Shown one piece after another: positions 18,228-26,386 of a stretch of DNA of 64,000 nt (position 1 is the first letter of the stretch; the number at the start of each line of letters is the position of its first letter). Under the pieces are notes generated by a model. It was given only the letters and a program-made list of their open reading frames with translations. It had not been told where the DNA came from and made no database searches. The stretch spans positions 1 to 64,000 of the forward strand of contig NZ_CANLTR010000009.1 of assembly GCF_947494055.1 (NCBI RefSeq), in the 5' to 3' direction. The position numbers and the translations under genes are program-made. Source of the stretch: an uncultured Jannaschia sp. Lineage in GTDB: Bacteria; Pseudomonadota; Alphaproteobacteria; Rhodobacterales; Rhodobacteraceae.

Positions 18228-18808
18228 GGATGCGCGTCCTTCTCGGCCTTCGCCGCCTTCTGCAGAAGCAGGTCCTCGGTTTCGAACACGTCCTCGTCCG
18301 CTTCCAGCCAGACATTCGTGCGCATGGCGATGATGCAGCGACAGAGCTGTGCGATCCCCTGAACGAAGAGGAGGATGCCCGCCGCGACGATCACCGTCTT
18401 GAACTGGTAGATCGGGACGCCGGCGGGCGAGTTGACCGAGACCTCGCCGTAATCCCACGACCGCGCGGCATATTTCCAGCCGGCGAGGATCAGGGCGGTG
18501 ACGCCGGGGAAGAAGAAGATGAGATAGAGGACGAAGTCGATCTTGGCCTGATTGCGCGGCTGCCAGAGGCGGTAGAGGAAGTCGCCCCGCACATGCCCCC
18601 CGCGCGACAGCGTGTAGGCCCCGCCCATCATGAAGAGCGTGCCGTACATGATGAAGGACACGTCGAGCGCCCAGGCCGTCGGGCTGTTGAGCACGTAGCG
18701 CACGAAGACCTCGTAGCCGGTGCCCACGGCCATCAGCACGATCAGCCAGGCGAAGGCCTTGCCGAACCAGGCCGACAGGCCGTCCGCGAAACGTATGAAG
18801 CCGATCAT
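18224..18808 (-). CDS. dctQ: TRAP transporter small permease DctQ
   Basis: A 194-residue protein with four hydrophobic segments and the DctQ signature around residues 35-75 (VFVRYVLNSPTAWALDVS, GGAYTLSRGGHVRGD). It forms the membrane complex with DctM. The C-terminal 40 residues are charged and cytosolic (ADEDVFETEDLLLQKAAKAE), longer than in most small subunits. It lies 70 bases after dctP, with a strong hairpin in the gap, and overlaps dctM by ATGA. Confidence 0.92.
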   Translation of the reverse strand: MIGFIRFADGLSAWFGKAFAWLIVLMAVGTGYEVFVRYVLNSPTAWALDVSFIMYGTLFMMGGAYTLSRGGHVRGDFLYRLWQPRNQAKIDFVLYLIFFFPGVTALILAGWKYAARSWDYGEVSVNSPAGVPIYQFKTVIVAAGILLFVQGIAQLCRCIIAMRTNVWLEADEDVFETEDLLLQKAAKAEKDAHP

Positions 18809-18830
18809 GTCATCCCTCCGGTCGCGAACG

Positions 18831-18855
18831 GGCCCCGGACGTCCGGTCCGGGGCC
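18831..18855 (-). promoter_or_regulatory. Intercistronic hairpin between dctP and dctQ
   Basis: A perfect 10-base stem (GGCCCCGGAC with GTCCGGGGCC) and 5-base loop sits between the binding-protein stop and the dctQ start, with no U-run. It probably stabilises the upstream message or attenuates read-through, raising the ratio of binding protein to permease. Confidence 0.6.
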
Positions 18856-18878
18856 GCGTCGCATCGTCGTCCGTTCGC

Positions 18879-20012
18879 TCAGAGCGAGAGCTTGCCCGGG
18901 AAGAAGTGCTCGTAGGCGAGCCCGTAATCGGGCGCGTTCATGAGTTCGTAGAAGGCGACCTTCTCGGCCCAGGCGCGCTGGCTGTCGACGATCTTCTTGA
19001 ACATCGCATCCTCCTCCAGCGAGGGCAGGATCTCCGACCAGGCCTCGATCTGGCCCTGCAGGATGTCCTGCGGCGTCCGCCGCACGGTCACGCCGGCCTC
19101 GTCCTGAAGCCATTGAAGGTCGTCGGAATAGCGCCGCATCGCCTTCGACGTGTTCGCCGTGGCCGAGGCCTCGACCCCGTAGCGCAGGATCGCCTGCAGG
19201 TCGGGCTCCAGATCCTCGTAGGTGAAGCGGTTGAACAGGAACTCGAACTGCTCGGCCGCCTGGTGATAGGAGGAAAGGTAGTAGTTCTTCGCCACGTCCT
19301 GCGCGCCGAAATCTCGGTCCGAGGAGGGGTTGTTGAACTCGAACGCGTCGATCACGCCGCGTTCCATCGCGGGGACGATCTCGCCGCCCGGAAGCTGCGC
19401 CACGGACATGCCCATCGTCTGCAACAGGTCGGCGGCCAGGCCCACGGTGCGGTACTTGAAGCCCTGGATGTCGGCGACCGAATTGACCTCGCCCTTGAAC
19501 CAGCCGAAGGGCTGCGCGAACATCGGGAAGCCGAGAAGGCCGACGACGTCGAGGCCCAGTTCGTCCTGCGTGAGCTCCCGGTAGAGCTCCTCCCCGCCGC
19601 CCTCGTAGAACCAGCCGAGCATCGCCTGCGACGACGCGCCGAAGACCGGGCCGGTGCCGAAGAGGGAGGCGGACTTGGACTTGCCGTACCAGTAGGCGGA
19701 CACGGAATGGGCGGCGTCGATCACGCCGTCGTTGACGGCATCCATCACCTGGAACGCCGCCACGACCGCGCCGGCGGGCAGCACGTCGATCTTCAGGCGG
19801 CCGCCCGACATCGCCTCGACCCGGTCGGCGTAGTCCTGCGCGAATTCCTGCCAGACGTTGTTGGCGCCCCAGGACGTCTGCATCTTAAGGACCATCGGGG
19901 CCTGCGCGAGGACCGCGGGTGCGGCCAGCGCGGTCCCGGCGGCCGCTGCCCCGCCGCCGATGGCGGTCTTGCGCAGGAACGACCGGCGGCTGAACTTGGA
20001 CTCGGATTTCAT
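18879..20012 (-). CDS. dctP: TRAP transporter substrate-binding protein DctP (TakP-like)
   Basis: A 377-residue extracytoplasmic binding protein with a Tat leader (SRRSFLRKTA) cut near AAPAVLAQ. Ligand-site landmarks of the TakP-like group are present: FKYRTVGLAADLL (carboxylate-binding Arg) and LPGGEIVPAMERGVIDAFEF. The start ATG 20012 follows GGGAGGT; nine extra residues upstream are not leader-like. It is the first gene of dctP-dctQ-dctM-amidase-small membrane protein. A hexuronate or other hydroxy/keto acid ligand is inferred from the adjacent uxuA and its GntR regulator. Confidence 0.9.
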   Translation of the reverse strand: MKSESKFSRRSFLRKTAIGGGAAAAGTALAAPAVLAQAPMVLKMQTSWGANNVWQEFAQDYADRVEAMSGGRLKIDVLPAGAVVAAFQVMDAVNDGVIDAAHSVSAYWYGKSKSASLFGTGPVFGASSQAMLGWFYEGGGEELYRELTQDELGLDVVGLLGFPMFAQPFGWFKGEVNSVADIQGFKYRTVGLAADLLQTMGMSVAQLPGGEIVPAMERGVIDAFEFNNPSSDRDFGAQDVAKNYYLSSYHQAAEQFEFLFNRFTYEDLEPDLQAILRYGVEASATANTSKAMRRYSDDLQWLQDEAGVTVRRTPQDILQGQIEAWSEILPSLEEDAMFKKIVDSQRAWAEKVAFYELMNAPDYGLAYEHFFPGKLSL

Positions 20013-20213
20013 TCGTGTACCTCCCTTGGTGTCTGACACCGACTTCCGATCCGGCGATCCTCCCGAGATCGAACGAATCCGGCGCTATAGGGCAGCTTAT
20101 CGACCGCTAGGCAATAAGCAACCGGAAGGCCGCGTAAACCCGGGAGGGTTTTCGGCGTCGGGTCGGGCCCCTTTCGCCGGCCGGACCCGCCGGGCGGCGG
20201 GGCCCATCCGTGA

Positions 20214-20948
20214 TCAGGTGCGCAGACGGGTCGTCCTGCCCGGATCCGCTCCTTCGGGCAGGTCGAAGAACTGCGGATGGGCCGCGACGATGTGCGGCAG
20301 GTCGTGGAGGATGGCGCGAAGATGCAGCCGGGCTGCACGTTCCGCCCCGTCGGGGTCGCCCGCGGCGATCGCCTCGACGATGAGGGCGTGCTGCGCCACC
20401 AGCTTGGGCGCGGGAAGCTGACCGAAGGACAGGAAGCGCACCCGGTCCATCTGTGCCTTGAGGCCCTGGACGCGCGACCAGATGCCCGCCTTGCCCGCGC
20501 CGCTGGCGAGTGCGCGGTGGAACGCGTCGTCCGCGGCGATGAAGGCCGGGGCGTCGCCCGGACCGAGGGCGCGCTGCCGATCGATCAGCGCGCGCAGCTC
20601 CGTCACCGTCGCGGGGTCCGGATCCTCCGCCAGCAATCGCACGATGTCGGCCTCGATCGCCTCGCGGAGGAACCGCGCGTCGTGCACCGAGGCGAGGGCG
20701 ATCCGCGCCACCGAGGTGCTCCGCTGAGGCCGGATGGTGATGAGCCCCTCGAGCGCCAGCCGGATGAAGGCCTCGCGCACCGGCTGCCGGCTGACGCCGT
20801 AGCGTTGCGCCACCTCCGCCTCCGACAGCCGCTCCTCGGGACGCAGATCGTTGCGGATGATGCGATCGCGCAGGATGATATGGAGCTGCGGCACGATCGG
20901 AACGGCCGGGTTGATCGTCGCGCCTCGCGCTTCGGACGCATCCGTCAT
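20214..20948 (-). CDS. GntR-family regulator (FadR/FCD subgroup), probable UxuR
   Basis: A 244-residue repressor-type protein with an N-terminal winged helix (RLSEAEVAQRYGVSRQPVREA) and a C-terminal FCD ligand domain containing DDAFHRALA and the metal-site histidines. The start ATG 20948 has GGAGGG upstream. It diverges from uxuA and precedes the TRAP operon on the same strand, so control of hexuronate uptake and breakdown is likely. A TGGCATACCA palindrome lies in the divergent gap. Confidence 0.88.
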   Translation of the reverse strand: MTDASEARGATINPAVPIVPQLHIILRDRIIRNDLRPEERLSEAEVAQRYGVSRQPVREAFIRLALEGLITIRPQRSTSVARIALASVHDARFLREAIEADIVRLLAEDPDPATVTELRALIDRQRALGPGDAPAFIAADDAFHRALASGAGKAGIWSRVQGLKAQMDRVRFLSFGQLPAPKLVAQHALIVEAIAAGDPDGAERAARLHLRAILHDLPHIVAAHPQFFDLPEGADPGRTTRLRT

Positions 20949-20982
20949 CCTGTCCCTCCCTCGCGGGGCGTTGCTACCATAC

Positions 20983-20992
20983 TGGCATACCA
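20983..20992. promoter_or_regulatory. Candidate operator for the GntR/UxuR-like regulator
   Basis: TGGCATACCA lies midway between the divergent gntR and uxuA genes. It differs by one base from the core TGGTATACCA of the E. coli UxuR/ExuR operator. The adjacent CATAC repeat (20978-20982) could extend the site. The call is inferred from position, palindrome and family. Confidence 0.55.
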
Positions 20993-21042
20993 CTAACAAT
21001 CGCAGCGCCGGGGCCGACTCGGCGGCCGATGGGGGAGGCGAC

Positions 21043-22242
21043 ATGCGGCAGACCTGGAGATGGTTCGGACCGGCGGATCAGGTGAGCATCGACGACGTGC
21101 GCGAGGCCGGGGCAGAGGGCATCGTGACCGCCCTCCACCACGTCCCGACCGGCACCGTCTGGACCGAGGCCGAGATCGCGGCGCGGAAGCGGGCCATCGC
21201 CACGCGGACGAACGGCCGGCCCTCCGGCCTGACCTGGGACGTGGTCGAAAGTCTGCCGGTGAGCGAGGCGATCAGGATGCAGTCCGGCGACTGGCAGGCG
21301 CATGTCGACGCCTGGCGCGAGAGCCTGCGCAACCTCGCCGCCGGCGGGCTCGAGACGATATGTTATAACTTCATGCCCGTCCTCGACTGGACGCGCACCG
21401 ATCTGGCCCATGAGGTCGCCTCGGGCGCGACCTGCATGCGCTTCGACCTCGTCGATTTCGCGGCGTTCGACCTCTACGTGCTCGAACGCGACGGGGCCGG
21501 GGACGATTACGACGCGGCCCTGCAGGCCGAGGCGAAGGCGCGGTTCGACGCGATGTCCGAGGAGCGGCACATGGCGCTGGCGACGAACGTTGTGTTCGGC
21601 TTGCCGGGCGCGGCGGAGAACTTCTCGCTTCAGGACGTGAAGGCGCTTCTCGCCGATTACGCCGGCATGGGCGCGGATACGCTGCGCGGGCATCTGGTCG
21701 CTTTCCTCGAAGCGGTGACGCCGCTCGCCGAGGAACTCGGGATGCGGCTCTGCTGCCACCCGGACGACCCGCCGTTCCCGCTTCTGGGCCTGCCCCGGAT
21801 CATGTCGACGGAGGCCGATTACCGGCAGGTGCTCGATGCGGTTCCGAGCCGCGCGAACGGCGTCACGCTCTGCACCGGCTCGCTCGGTGCGCGGCCCGAC
21901 AACGACCTGCCGGGCATGGTCGAGCGGCTGGGCGACCGTATCCATTTCCTGCACCTGCGCAACGTCGCGCGTGAGAGCGACGCCGTGCGCGGCTCCTTCC
22001 ACGAGGCCGAGCATCTGGGCGGCGACACCGACATGGTCGCCGTGATCCGCGCCGTTCTGGCCGAGGAGGCCCGGCGGCGGGACGAGGGCCGCGTCGACTG
22101 GTCGATCCCGTTCCGGCCCGATCACGGGCAGGACATTCTCGACGACAAGCGCCGCCACGCGCAGCCGGGCTATCCGGCGATCGGTCGCCTGAAGGGCCTG
22201 GCCGAGCTGCGCGGCGTGATGACGGCGCTCTCCGCCCGCTGA
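21043..22242 (+). CDS. uxuA: Mannonate dehydratase UxuA
   Basis: A 399-residue protein matching UxuA over its length. It begins MRQTWRWFGPADQVSIDDVR and carries the metal-site motif LCCHPDDPPFPLLG (about residue 240) and the later FLHLRNVAR and FRPDHG motifs. It converts D-mannonate to 2-keto-3-deoxygluconate in the glucuronate pathway, with Mn or Fe. The start follows GGGGGAGG. It is divergent from the GntR gene and convergent with kup. UxuB and UxaC are not in the window. Confidence 0.93.
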   Translation: MRQTWRWFGPADQVSIDDVREAGAEGIVTALHHVPTGTVWTEAEIAARKRAIATRTNGRPSGLTWDVVESLPVSEAIRMQSGDWQAHVDAWRESLRNLAAGGLETICYNFMPVLDWTRTDLAHEVASGATCMRFDLVDFAAFDLYVLERDGAGDDYDAALQAEAKARFDAMSEERHMALATNVVFGLPGAAENFSLQDVKALLADYAGMGADTLRGHLVAFLEAVTPLAEELGMRLCCHPDDPPFPLLGLPRIMSTEADYRQVLDAVPSRANGVTLCTGSLGARPDNDLPGMVERLGDRIHFLHLRNVARESDAVRGSFHEAEHLGGDTDMVAVIRAVLAEEARRRDEGRVDWSIPFRPDHGQDILDDKRRHAQPGYPAIGRLKGLAELRGVMTALSAR

Positions 22243-22249
22243 CGCCCGC

Positions 22250-24157
22250 TCAGGTCTGGCGGGCGTCGACGGGGCCCATCTCGCGCAGCGAGCCGAGCTC
22301 GAGCGTCCGCCGCGCGGGCAGGGCGAAGCGGTCCACGCTGCGCTGCGCGTTGCGGGTCAGGAACACGAAAAGCCGGTCGAGCAGCGCGGCGACCGGTCCG
22401 ACGCGGCCACACTCCGGCCGGATGCGGTCGCGCCCCGTGACATAGATGACGTCATCCGGACGCACCCCGATCTGACGCAGCGTCGGCCCGAGCAGGGACG
22501 GGACGTTCGTCACCTGCATGAACCCGGTCGAGATCACGACGCGCCAGGTATTGGCCTCGATCCGCTGCACCGCGATGCGTTCCTCGATTGGCACGCGCGG
22601 CCGCGGCCGGACGCGGACGGTGACGACGATCACGGTGCGGAACGTCGCGTTGAACAGCCGCTCGATCCGTTGCAGCGCGGAGGGGGTGCCCCGGCCCGGC
22701 GCGGCGAGGAAGACGGCCGACCGGTCGATCGCCGCGTGACCCCGTGCCGTCCGGCTGGCGAAATGCCCGATCGGTTCCGGTTCCTCGAACGGCTTCGTGC
22801 GGCGCAGCCCGCGCCGCCAGACATGCACGAGCAGGCAGGCCGCCAGCGCGAGGATCGTCGGCAGCCAGCCGCCGCTCGCGAACTTGCCGGCATTGGCCGA
22901 GACGAACATGACGTCGAGCCCGACGACGGGGATGGCGAGCGGGGCGAGGCGGGTCCAGGACCAGCCGAAGGCGAGACGCAGCGTCGCGACGAATGTGGTC
23001 GACGTGGCGAGCATCGCGAAGGCCACGGCCAGCCCGTAGGCATCGGCGAGCGCGGCCGAGGAACCGAAGCTCCAGACGACCGCGAGCGCCAGCAGGCCGA
23101 CCATCGCGTTGACCAGCGCGATATAGACATGCGTGGCGTTCTCGTCGGAGGTCTGCCGGATCGCGAAGGGCGGCAGCAGGCCGAGCTGGATCGCCTGCCG
23201 GGTGATGCCGAAGATGCCGGTGATGACCGCCTGGCTGGCGATGATCGTGGCGAAGGTCGCGACGAAGACGAGGGGCAGGCGGAACGCGGCGGGAGCGAGC
23301 GTGTAGAACGGGTCGCGGATCGCCTCCGGGTCGGCGAGGAGCAGCGCGCCCTGGCCGAGATAGGTGAGCGCGAGGCCGGGCAGGGCGATGAGGAACCAGG
23401 CGCGGGCGATGGCCTGGCGGCCGAACTGCCCCAGATCGGCGTAGAGCGCCTCGCCCCCGGTGATCGCGAGGAACAAGGCGGCGATGACGACGGCGATCCC
23501 GTGCGGCGCGTGGGCGAGGCAAGCGAGCGCGTGGCGGGGGTCGAGCGCCTGCAGGATCGCGGGTTCGGCCACCAGCCCGCGCAGCCCGAGCGCGCCGAGA
23601 ATGGCGAACCAGGCCAGCATCACCGGCCCGAACAGGCGCCCGATCCGGTCCGTCCCCGCGAGTTGCAGCGTGAAGAACGCCGCCAGCACCCCCATCGCGA
23701 TCGGCGCGATCAGGTGCTCGATCGCCGGCCACGCGACGTTCAGCCCCTCGACCGCGCTCAGCACCGAGATCGCGGGGGTGATGACCGCATCCCCGAAGAG
23801 CATCGCCGCGCCGAGGACGGCCAGCGCGAAGAGCGCGTGCTTCCACCACGCCCGACCTTCCGGCTTGCGTTCGTGCAGTCGCAGCAGCGCCGCGAGGCTC
23901 AGGATGCCGCCCTCGCCCTCGTTGTCGACGCGCAGGATGACGTTCACGTAGATGACGCTGATCGAGATGATGAGCGCCCAGAGGATGAGCGAGACCGCCC
24001 CGAGCACCGCGCGCGGATCCTCGGGCCCGCCCGCGGCCAGCACCGTCTCGCGAAGGGCGTAGAGCGGGCTGGTTCCGATATCGCCGAACACCACGCCGAG
24101 TGCCCCGAGGGACAGGGCTGCGGGCACGGGGCGCGCGATCGTGTCTATGGTCGTCAT
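22250..24157 (-). CDS. kup: Low-affinity potassium transporter Kup
   Basis: A 635-residue Kup/Trk-D family K+:H+ symporter. The hallmark GVVFGDIGTSPLYALRE is at residues 22-38, DNEGEGGILSLAAL near 78, then about twelve membrane segments and a C-terminal cytosolic domain of about 180 residues. Full length for the family. It ends 7 bases from the convergent uxuA stop. The 208 bases upstream show no clear regulatory site. Confidence 0.95.
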   Translation of the reverse strand: MTTIDTIARPVPAALSLGALGVVFGDIGTSPLYALRETVLAAGGPEDPRAVLGAVSLILWALIISISVIYVNVILRVDNEGEGGILSLAALLRLHERKPEGRAWWKHALFALAVLGAAMLFGDAVITPAISVLSAVEGLNVAWPAIEHLIAPIAMGVLAAFFTLQLAGTDRIGRLFGPVMLAWFAILGALGLRGLVAEPAILQALDPRHALACLAHAPHGIAVVIAALFLAITGGEALYADLGQFGRQAIARAWFLIALPGLALTYLGQGALLLADPEAIRDPFYTLAPAAFRLPLVFVATFATIIASQAVITGIFGITRQAIQLGLLPPFAIRQTSDENATHVYIALVNAMVGLLALAVVWSFGSSAALADAYGLAVAFAMLATSTTFVATLRLAFGWSWTRLAPLAIPVVGLDVMFVSANAGKFASGGWLPTILALAACLLVHVWRRGLRRTKPFEEPEPIGHFASRTARGHAAIDRSAVFLAAPGRGTPSALQRIERLFNATFRTVIVVTVRVRPRPRVPIEERIAVQRIEANTWRVVISTGFMQVTNVPSLLGPTLRQIGVRPDDVIYVTGRDRIRPECGRVGPVAALLDRLFVFLTRNAQRSVDRFALPARRTLELGSLREMGPVDARQT

Positions 24158-24365
24158 GTGGGGGTCGGCTTCTGTGGTGGCGCGTCCGCTGCGCGGAGGC
24201 CTCGGAGTGCAAGCTCCGATCCGCCGTGGAGCGCGTATGTGGGGCTACAACGGTCGTTGCCAAGGCCCCCGGCGAGGAGAATTATCGCACCGGCGTCCGG
24301 GCGCCGATCCGCGGGGCCGGGCGGGCGTGGCCTGTGCCCTGCCGGGCCGTGGGCTTTGCCCGTGG

Positions 24366-25430
24366 CTAGGCCGCGCCGATCGCGACGAGATGGTTGTCCC
24401 ACGCGACCCGGTGGAGCGCAGCACCGCCGGGATGCAGAACGCCGCCCAGCCCGTCGGTGAAGGCAAGACCGGCGCCCGCAGGCGCGGTGCCGCAGATGTC
24501 GGGGCGGTGGACGATGCGTGGCGGGACCGTGCCTTCGGCCGCATAGACATGCGCCACGCCGCCGCGCGGGCCGGTGATGGCGATCTCGCCGCCGTCGCCG
24601 CTGATCGCGACCGAACCGGCATAGCCCTGCAACACGGCCTGCGCCGCCTCGTCGGCCGCGTGCGTCCGGGGCATCTCGCCTTGGCGGTGCGTGGCGAGGA
24701 GCGGGACGATCCGTGCCGGGTCGCCCTCCCATTGCAGCGCCATCGCCAGCAGCCCGTCGGGCCGCGCGGCGATGTGGCGGATCGAGGCCCGTCGCAGCGC
24801 GGGGTCGAGCTCCACCGTCTCGACCACCGCGCCGTCCCGGACGTAGCTCAGGTTCGGCCGCATCGTGTCGAGGTTCAGCTTGTCGCGGTCGCTGCCCGGA
24901 TGCGTGCGGATGCCGCCATTGGCGACGGCGAGCGTCTCGGTCCCGGGCAGGCGGATCACCTCGTGCGAGCCGATGCCGCCCGAGGGCATGTCGCCGATCC
25001 GCCGGTAGCCGCGATGCGCGTCCCAGAGCCCGAGCCGGCCCTCGCCGGTCGCGAAGGCGTTCTCCGTGGTCACGAGGATGCGGCCGTCGTCGAGATAGGC
25101 GCCGTGGCCGTAGAAGTGCCGGTCGGCGGGCGGCTCCAGCCGGTGGGTGACGGCCCCGGTCAGGCAGTCGAGGACGAGGCCGAAGCGCCCCGGGCGGCGG
25201 GCGATGGCCACGGCCACGGGTCGCGTCGGATGCGCCGCGGCGGCATGGCCGCGGTCGGGCAGGGACACGCGGAAGGCGATCTCGCCGGCGGCTGTCAGGC
25301 CACAGAGCGCGTAGCTCCCGTCGGGCCGCTTCGCGGCGGCGAGGAAGGCGGGCGCGCCGGCCTCGGCCCAGCTCGGCGCGGGGATGGAAGCGGCGGCCGC
25401 GGCGGCGAGGAAGTGGCGGCGGGACAGCAT
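24366..25430 (-). CDS. DUF1513 protein (predicted beta-propeller, iron cluster)
   Basis: A 354-residue exported protein with a Tat-like leader (MLSRRHFLAAAAAA) and repeated blade-like segments rich in Gly, Asp and His (GHGAYLDDGRILVTTENAF, GIGSHEVIRLPG, RPNLSYVRDG). It matches the DUF1513 family, found after imelysin-like genes in alpha- and gammaproteobacteria. It starts with a TGATG overlap behind the imelysin gene, so it is the last gene of the di-heme oxidoreductase-imelysin-DUF1513 operon. Role in periplasmic iron handling is inferred from this conserved linkage. Confidence 0.82.
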   Translation of the reverse strand: MLSRRHFLAAAAAASIPAPSWAEAGAPAFLAAAKRPDGSYALCGLTAAGEIAFRVSLPDRGHAAAAHPTRPVAVAIARRPGRFGLVLDCLTGAVTHRLEPPADRHFYGHGAYLDDGRILVTTENAFATGEGRLGLWDAHRGYRRIGDMPSGGIGSHEVIRLPGTETLAVANGGIRTHPGSDRDKLNLDTMRPNLSYVRDGAVVETVELDPALRRASIRHIAARPDGLLAMALQWEGDPARIVPLLATHRQGEMPRTHAADEAAQAVLQGYAGSVAISGDGGEIAITGPRGGVAHVYAAEGTVPPRIVHRPDICGTAPAGAGLAFTDGLGGVLHPGGAALHRVAWDNHLVAIGAA

Positions 25431-26386
25431 CAGTCGCCATCCGCCGAGTTGAAGCCGGTGCCGACGCCGAGGGCCGCGCCGATCTCCTCGGCGGCGATGG
25501 CGCGGGCGTCGCGCACTGTCGATTGCAGTGCCTCCACGCGGAACCGGCCCATCGGGTCCTCCACGCCGGCGAGGGAAGGGTCGTCGAGTGCTTCCGCTTC
25601 TTCGACGGCGCGGGCCAGCGCGGCATCGGTCCGCGGCGCCTCCGCGAGCGTCGCCGCGAGTTCGCGCAGCGAGGTCAGCGCGGTGCGGATCATCGGCAGT
25701 GACATCTCCGAGCGGTAAAGCGCGGCCTGACGCGGGCGCGGGCCCTCGAACGTGCCGAGCGGGCGGCCGAGATCCTGATCGGCGATCCGCTCGATCCCCG
25801 CGAGGAGGGCGGTGAAGAGCGCGCGGTTCACTTCGTCGGGGGCGAGGAAGCGGGTGTTGCCCGGCCCGCCGGGGTCGCGCATCAGATCCGCGAAGCCGCC
25901 CCGCCATTCGTCCCGGATCCCCCCCGCCGTCGCGGCGAGGTCGTCGGCGAGCGCCCGCGCCAGGGCGCAGGGTTCGGCGTCGTCCTCCCAGATCAGCCGC
26001 TCCAGCGCGCCGAGGCCGCGCGCGGCGACGGAGGCGCGCGCGACCGCCTCGGGCGTCCAGGCCTCCGCACCCTGCTGCGTGAGAAGCCGCAGGCCGCGCC
26101 CGGTCGCGTCGCGCTCGTCGGGCCAGAACAGGATGGCGCGGGCGCGGCCCTCCTCCTCCGCCGGGCCGAGCGTCAGATGCGCGACCCCGGCCCAAGCCTG
26201 CGCGGCCCCGGCGAAGGCCGGACGCAAGACGGCCGGGTCGCATTCCGCGCCAGCCAGTGTCTGCGTCGCCTCGGCCAGCGTGTCCATGCGCGGCAGGACG
26301 TGGCGGTCGAGCGCCGCGTCGATATCGGCGAAGGCGGGACCGGCAAGGCTCGCGAGGAACGCGGCCGTGAGCGTGAGGGATCTCAT
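25430..26386 (-). CDS. Imelysin-like periplasmic protein (second copy)
   Basis: A 318-residue exported helical protein of the imelysin (M75) family. It has a signal peptide ending GPAFADI and the sequence ARGLGALERLIW in place of the canonical GxHxxE motif, so this paralogue lacks the His-based metal motif seen in the copy at 29331-30593. The start forms ATGA with the di-heme oxidoreductase stop. Such divergent imelysins accompany di-heme oxidoreductases in iron-regulated operons; they probably bind iron or a partner protein rather than act as peptidases. Confidence 0.82.
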   Translation of the reverse strand: MRSLTLTAAFLASLAGPAFADIDAALDRHVLPRMDTLAEATQTLAGAECDPAVLRPAFAGAAQAWAGVAHLTLGPAEEEGRARAILFWPDERDATGRGLRLLTQQGAEAWTPEAVARASVAARGLGALERLIWEDDAEPCALARALADDLAATAGGIRDEWRGGFADLMRDPGGPGNTRFLAPDEVNRALFTALLAGIERIADQDLGRPLGTFEGPRPRQAALYRSEMSLPMIRTALTSLRELAATLAEAPRTDAALARAVEEAEALDDPSLAGVEDPMGRFRVEALQSTVRDARAIAAEEIGAALGVGTGFNSADGD

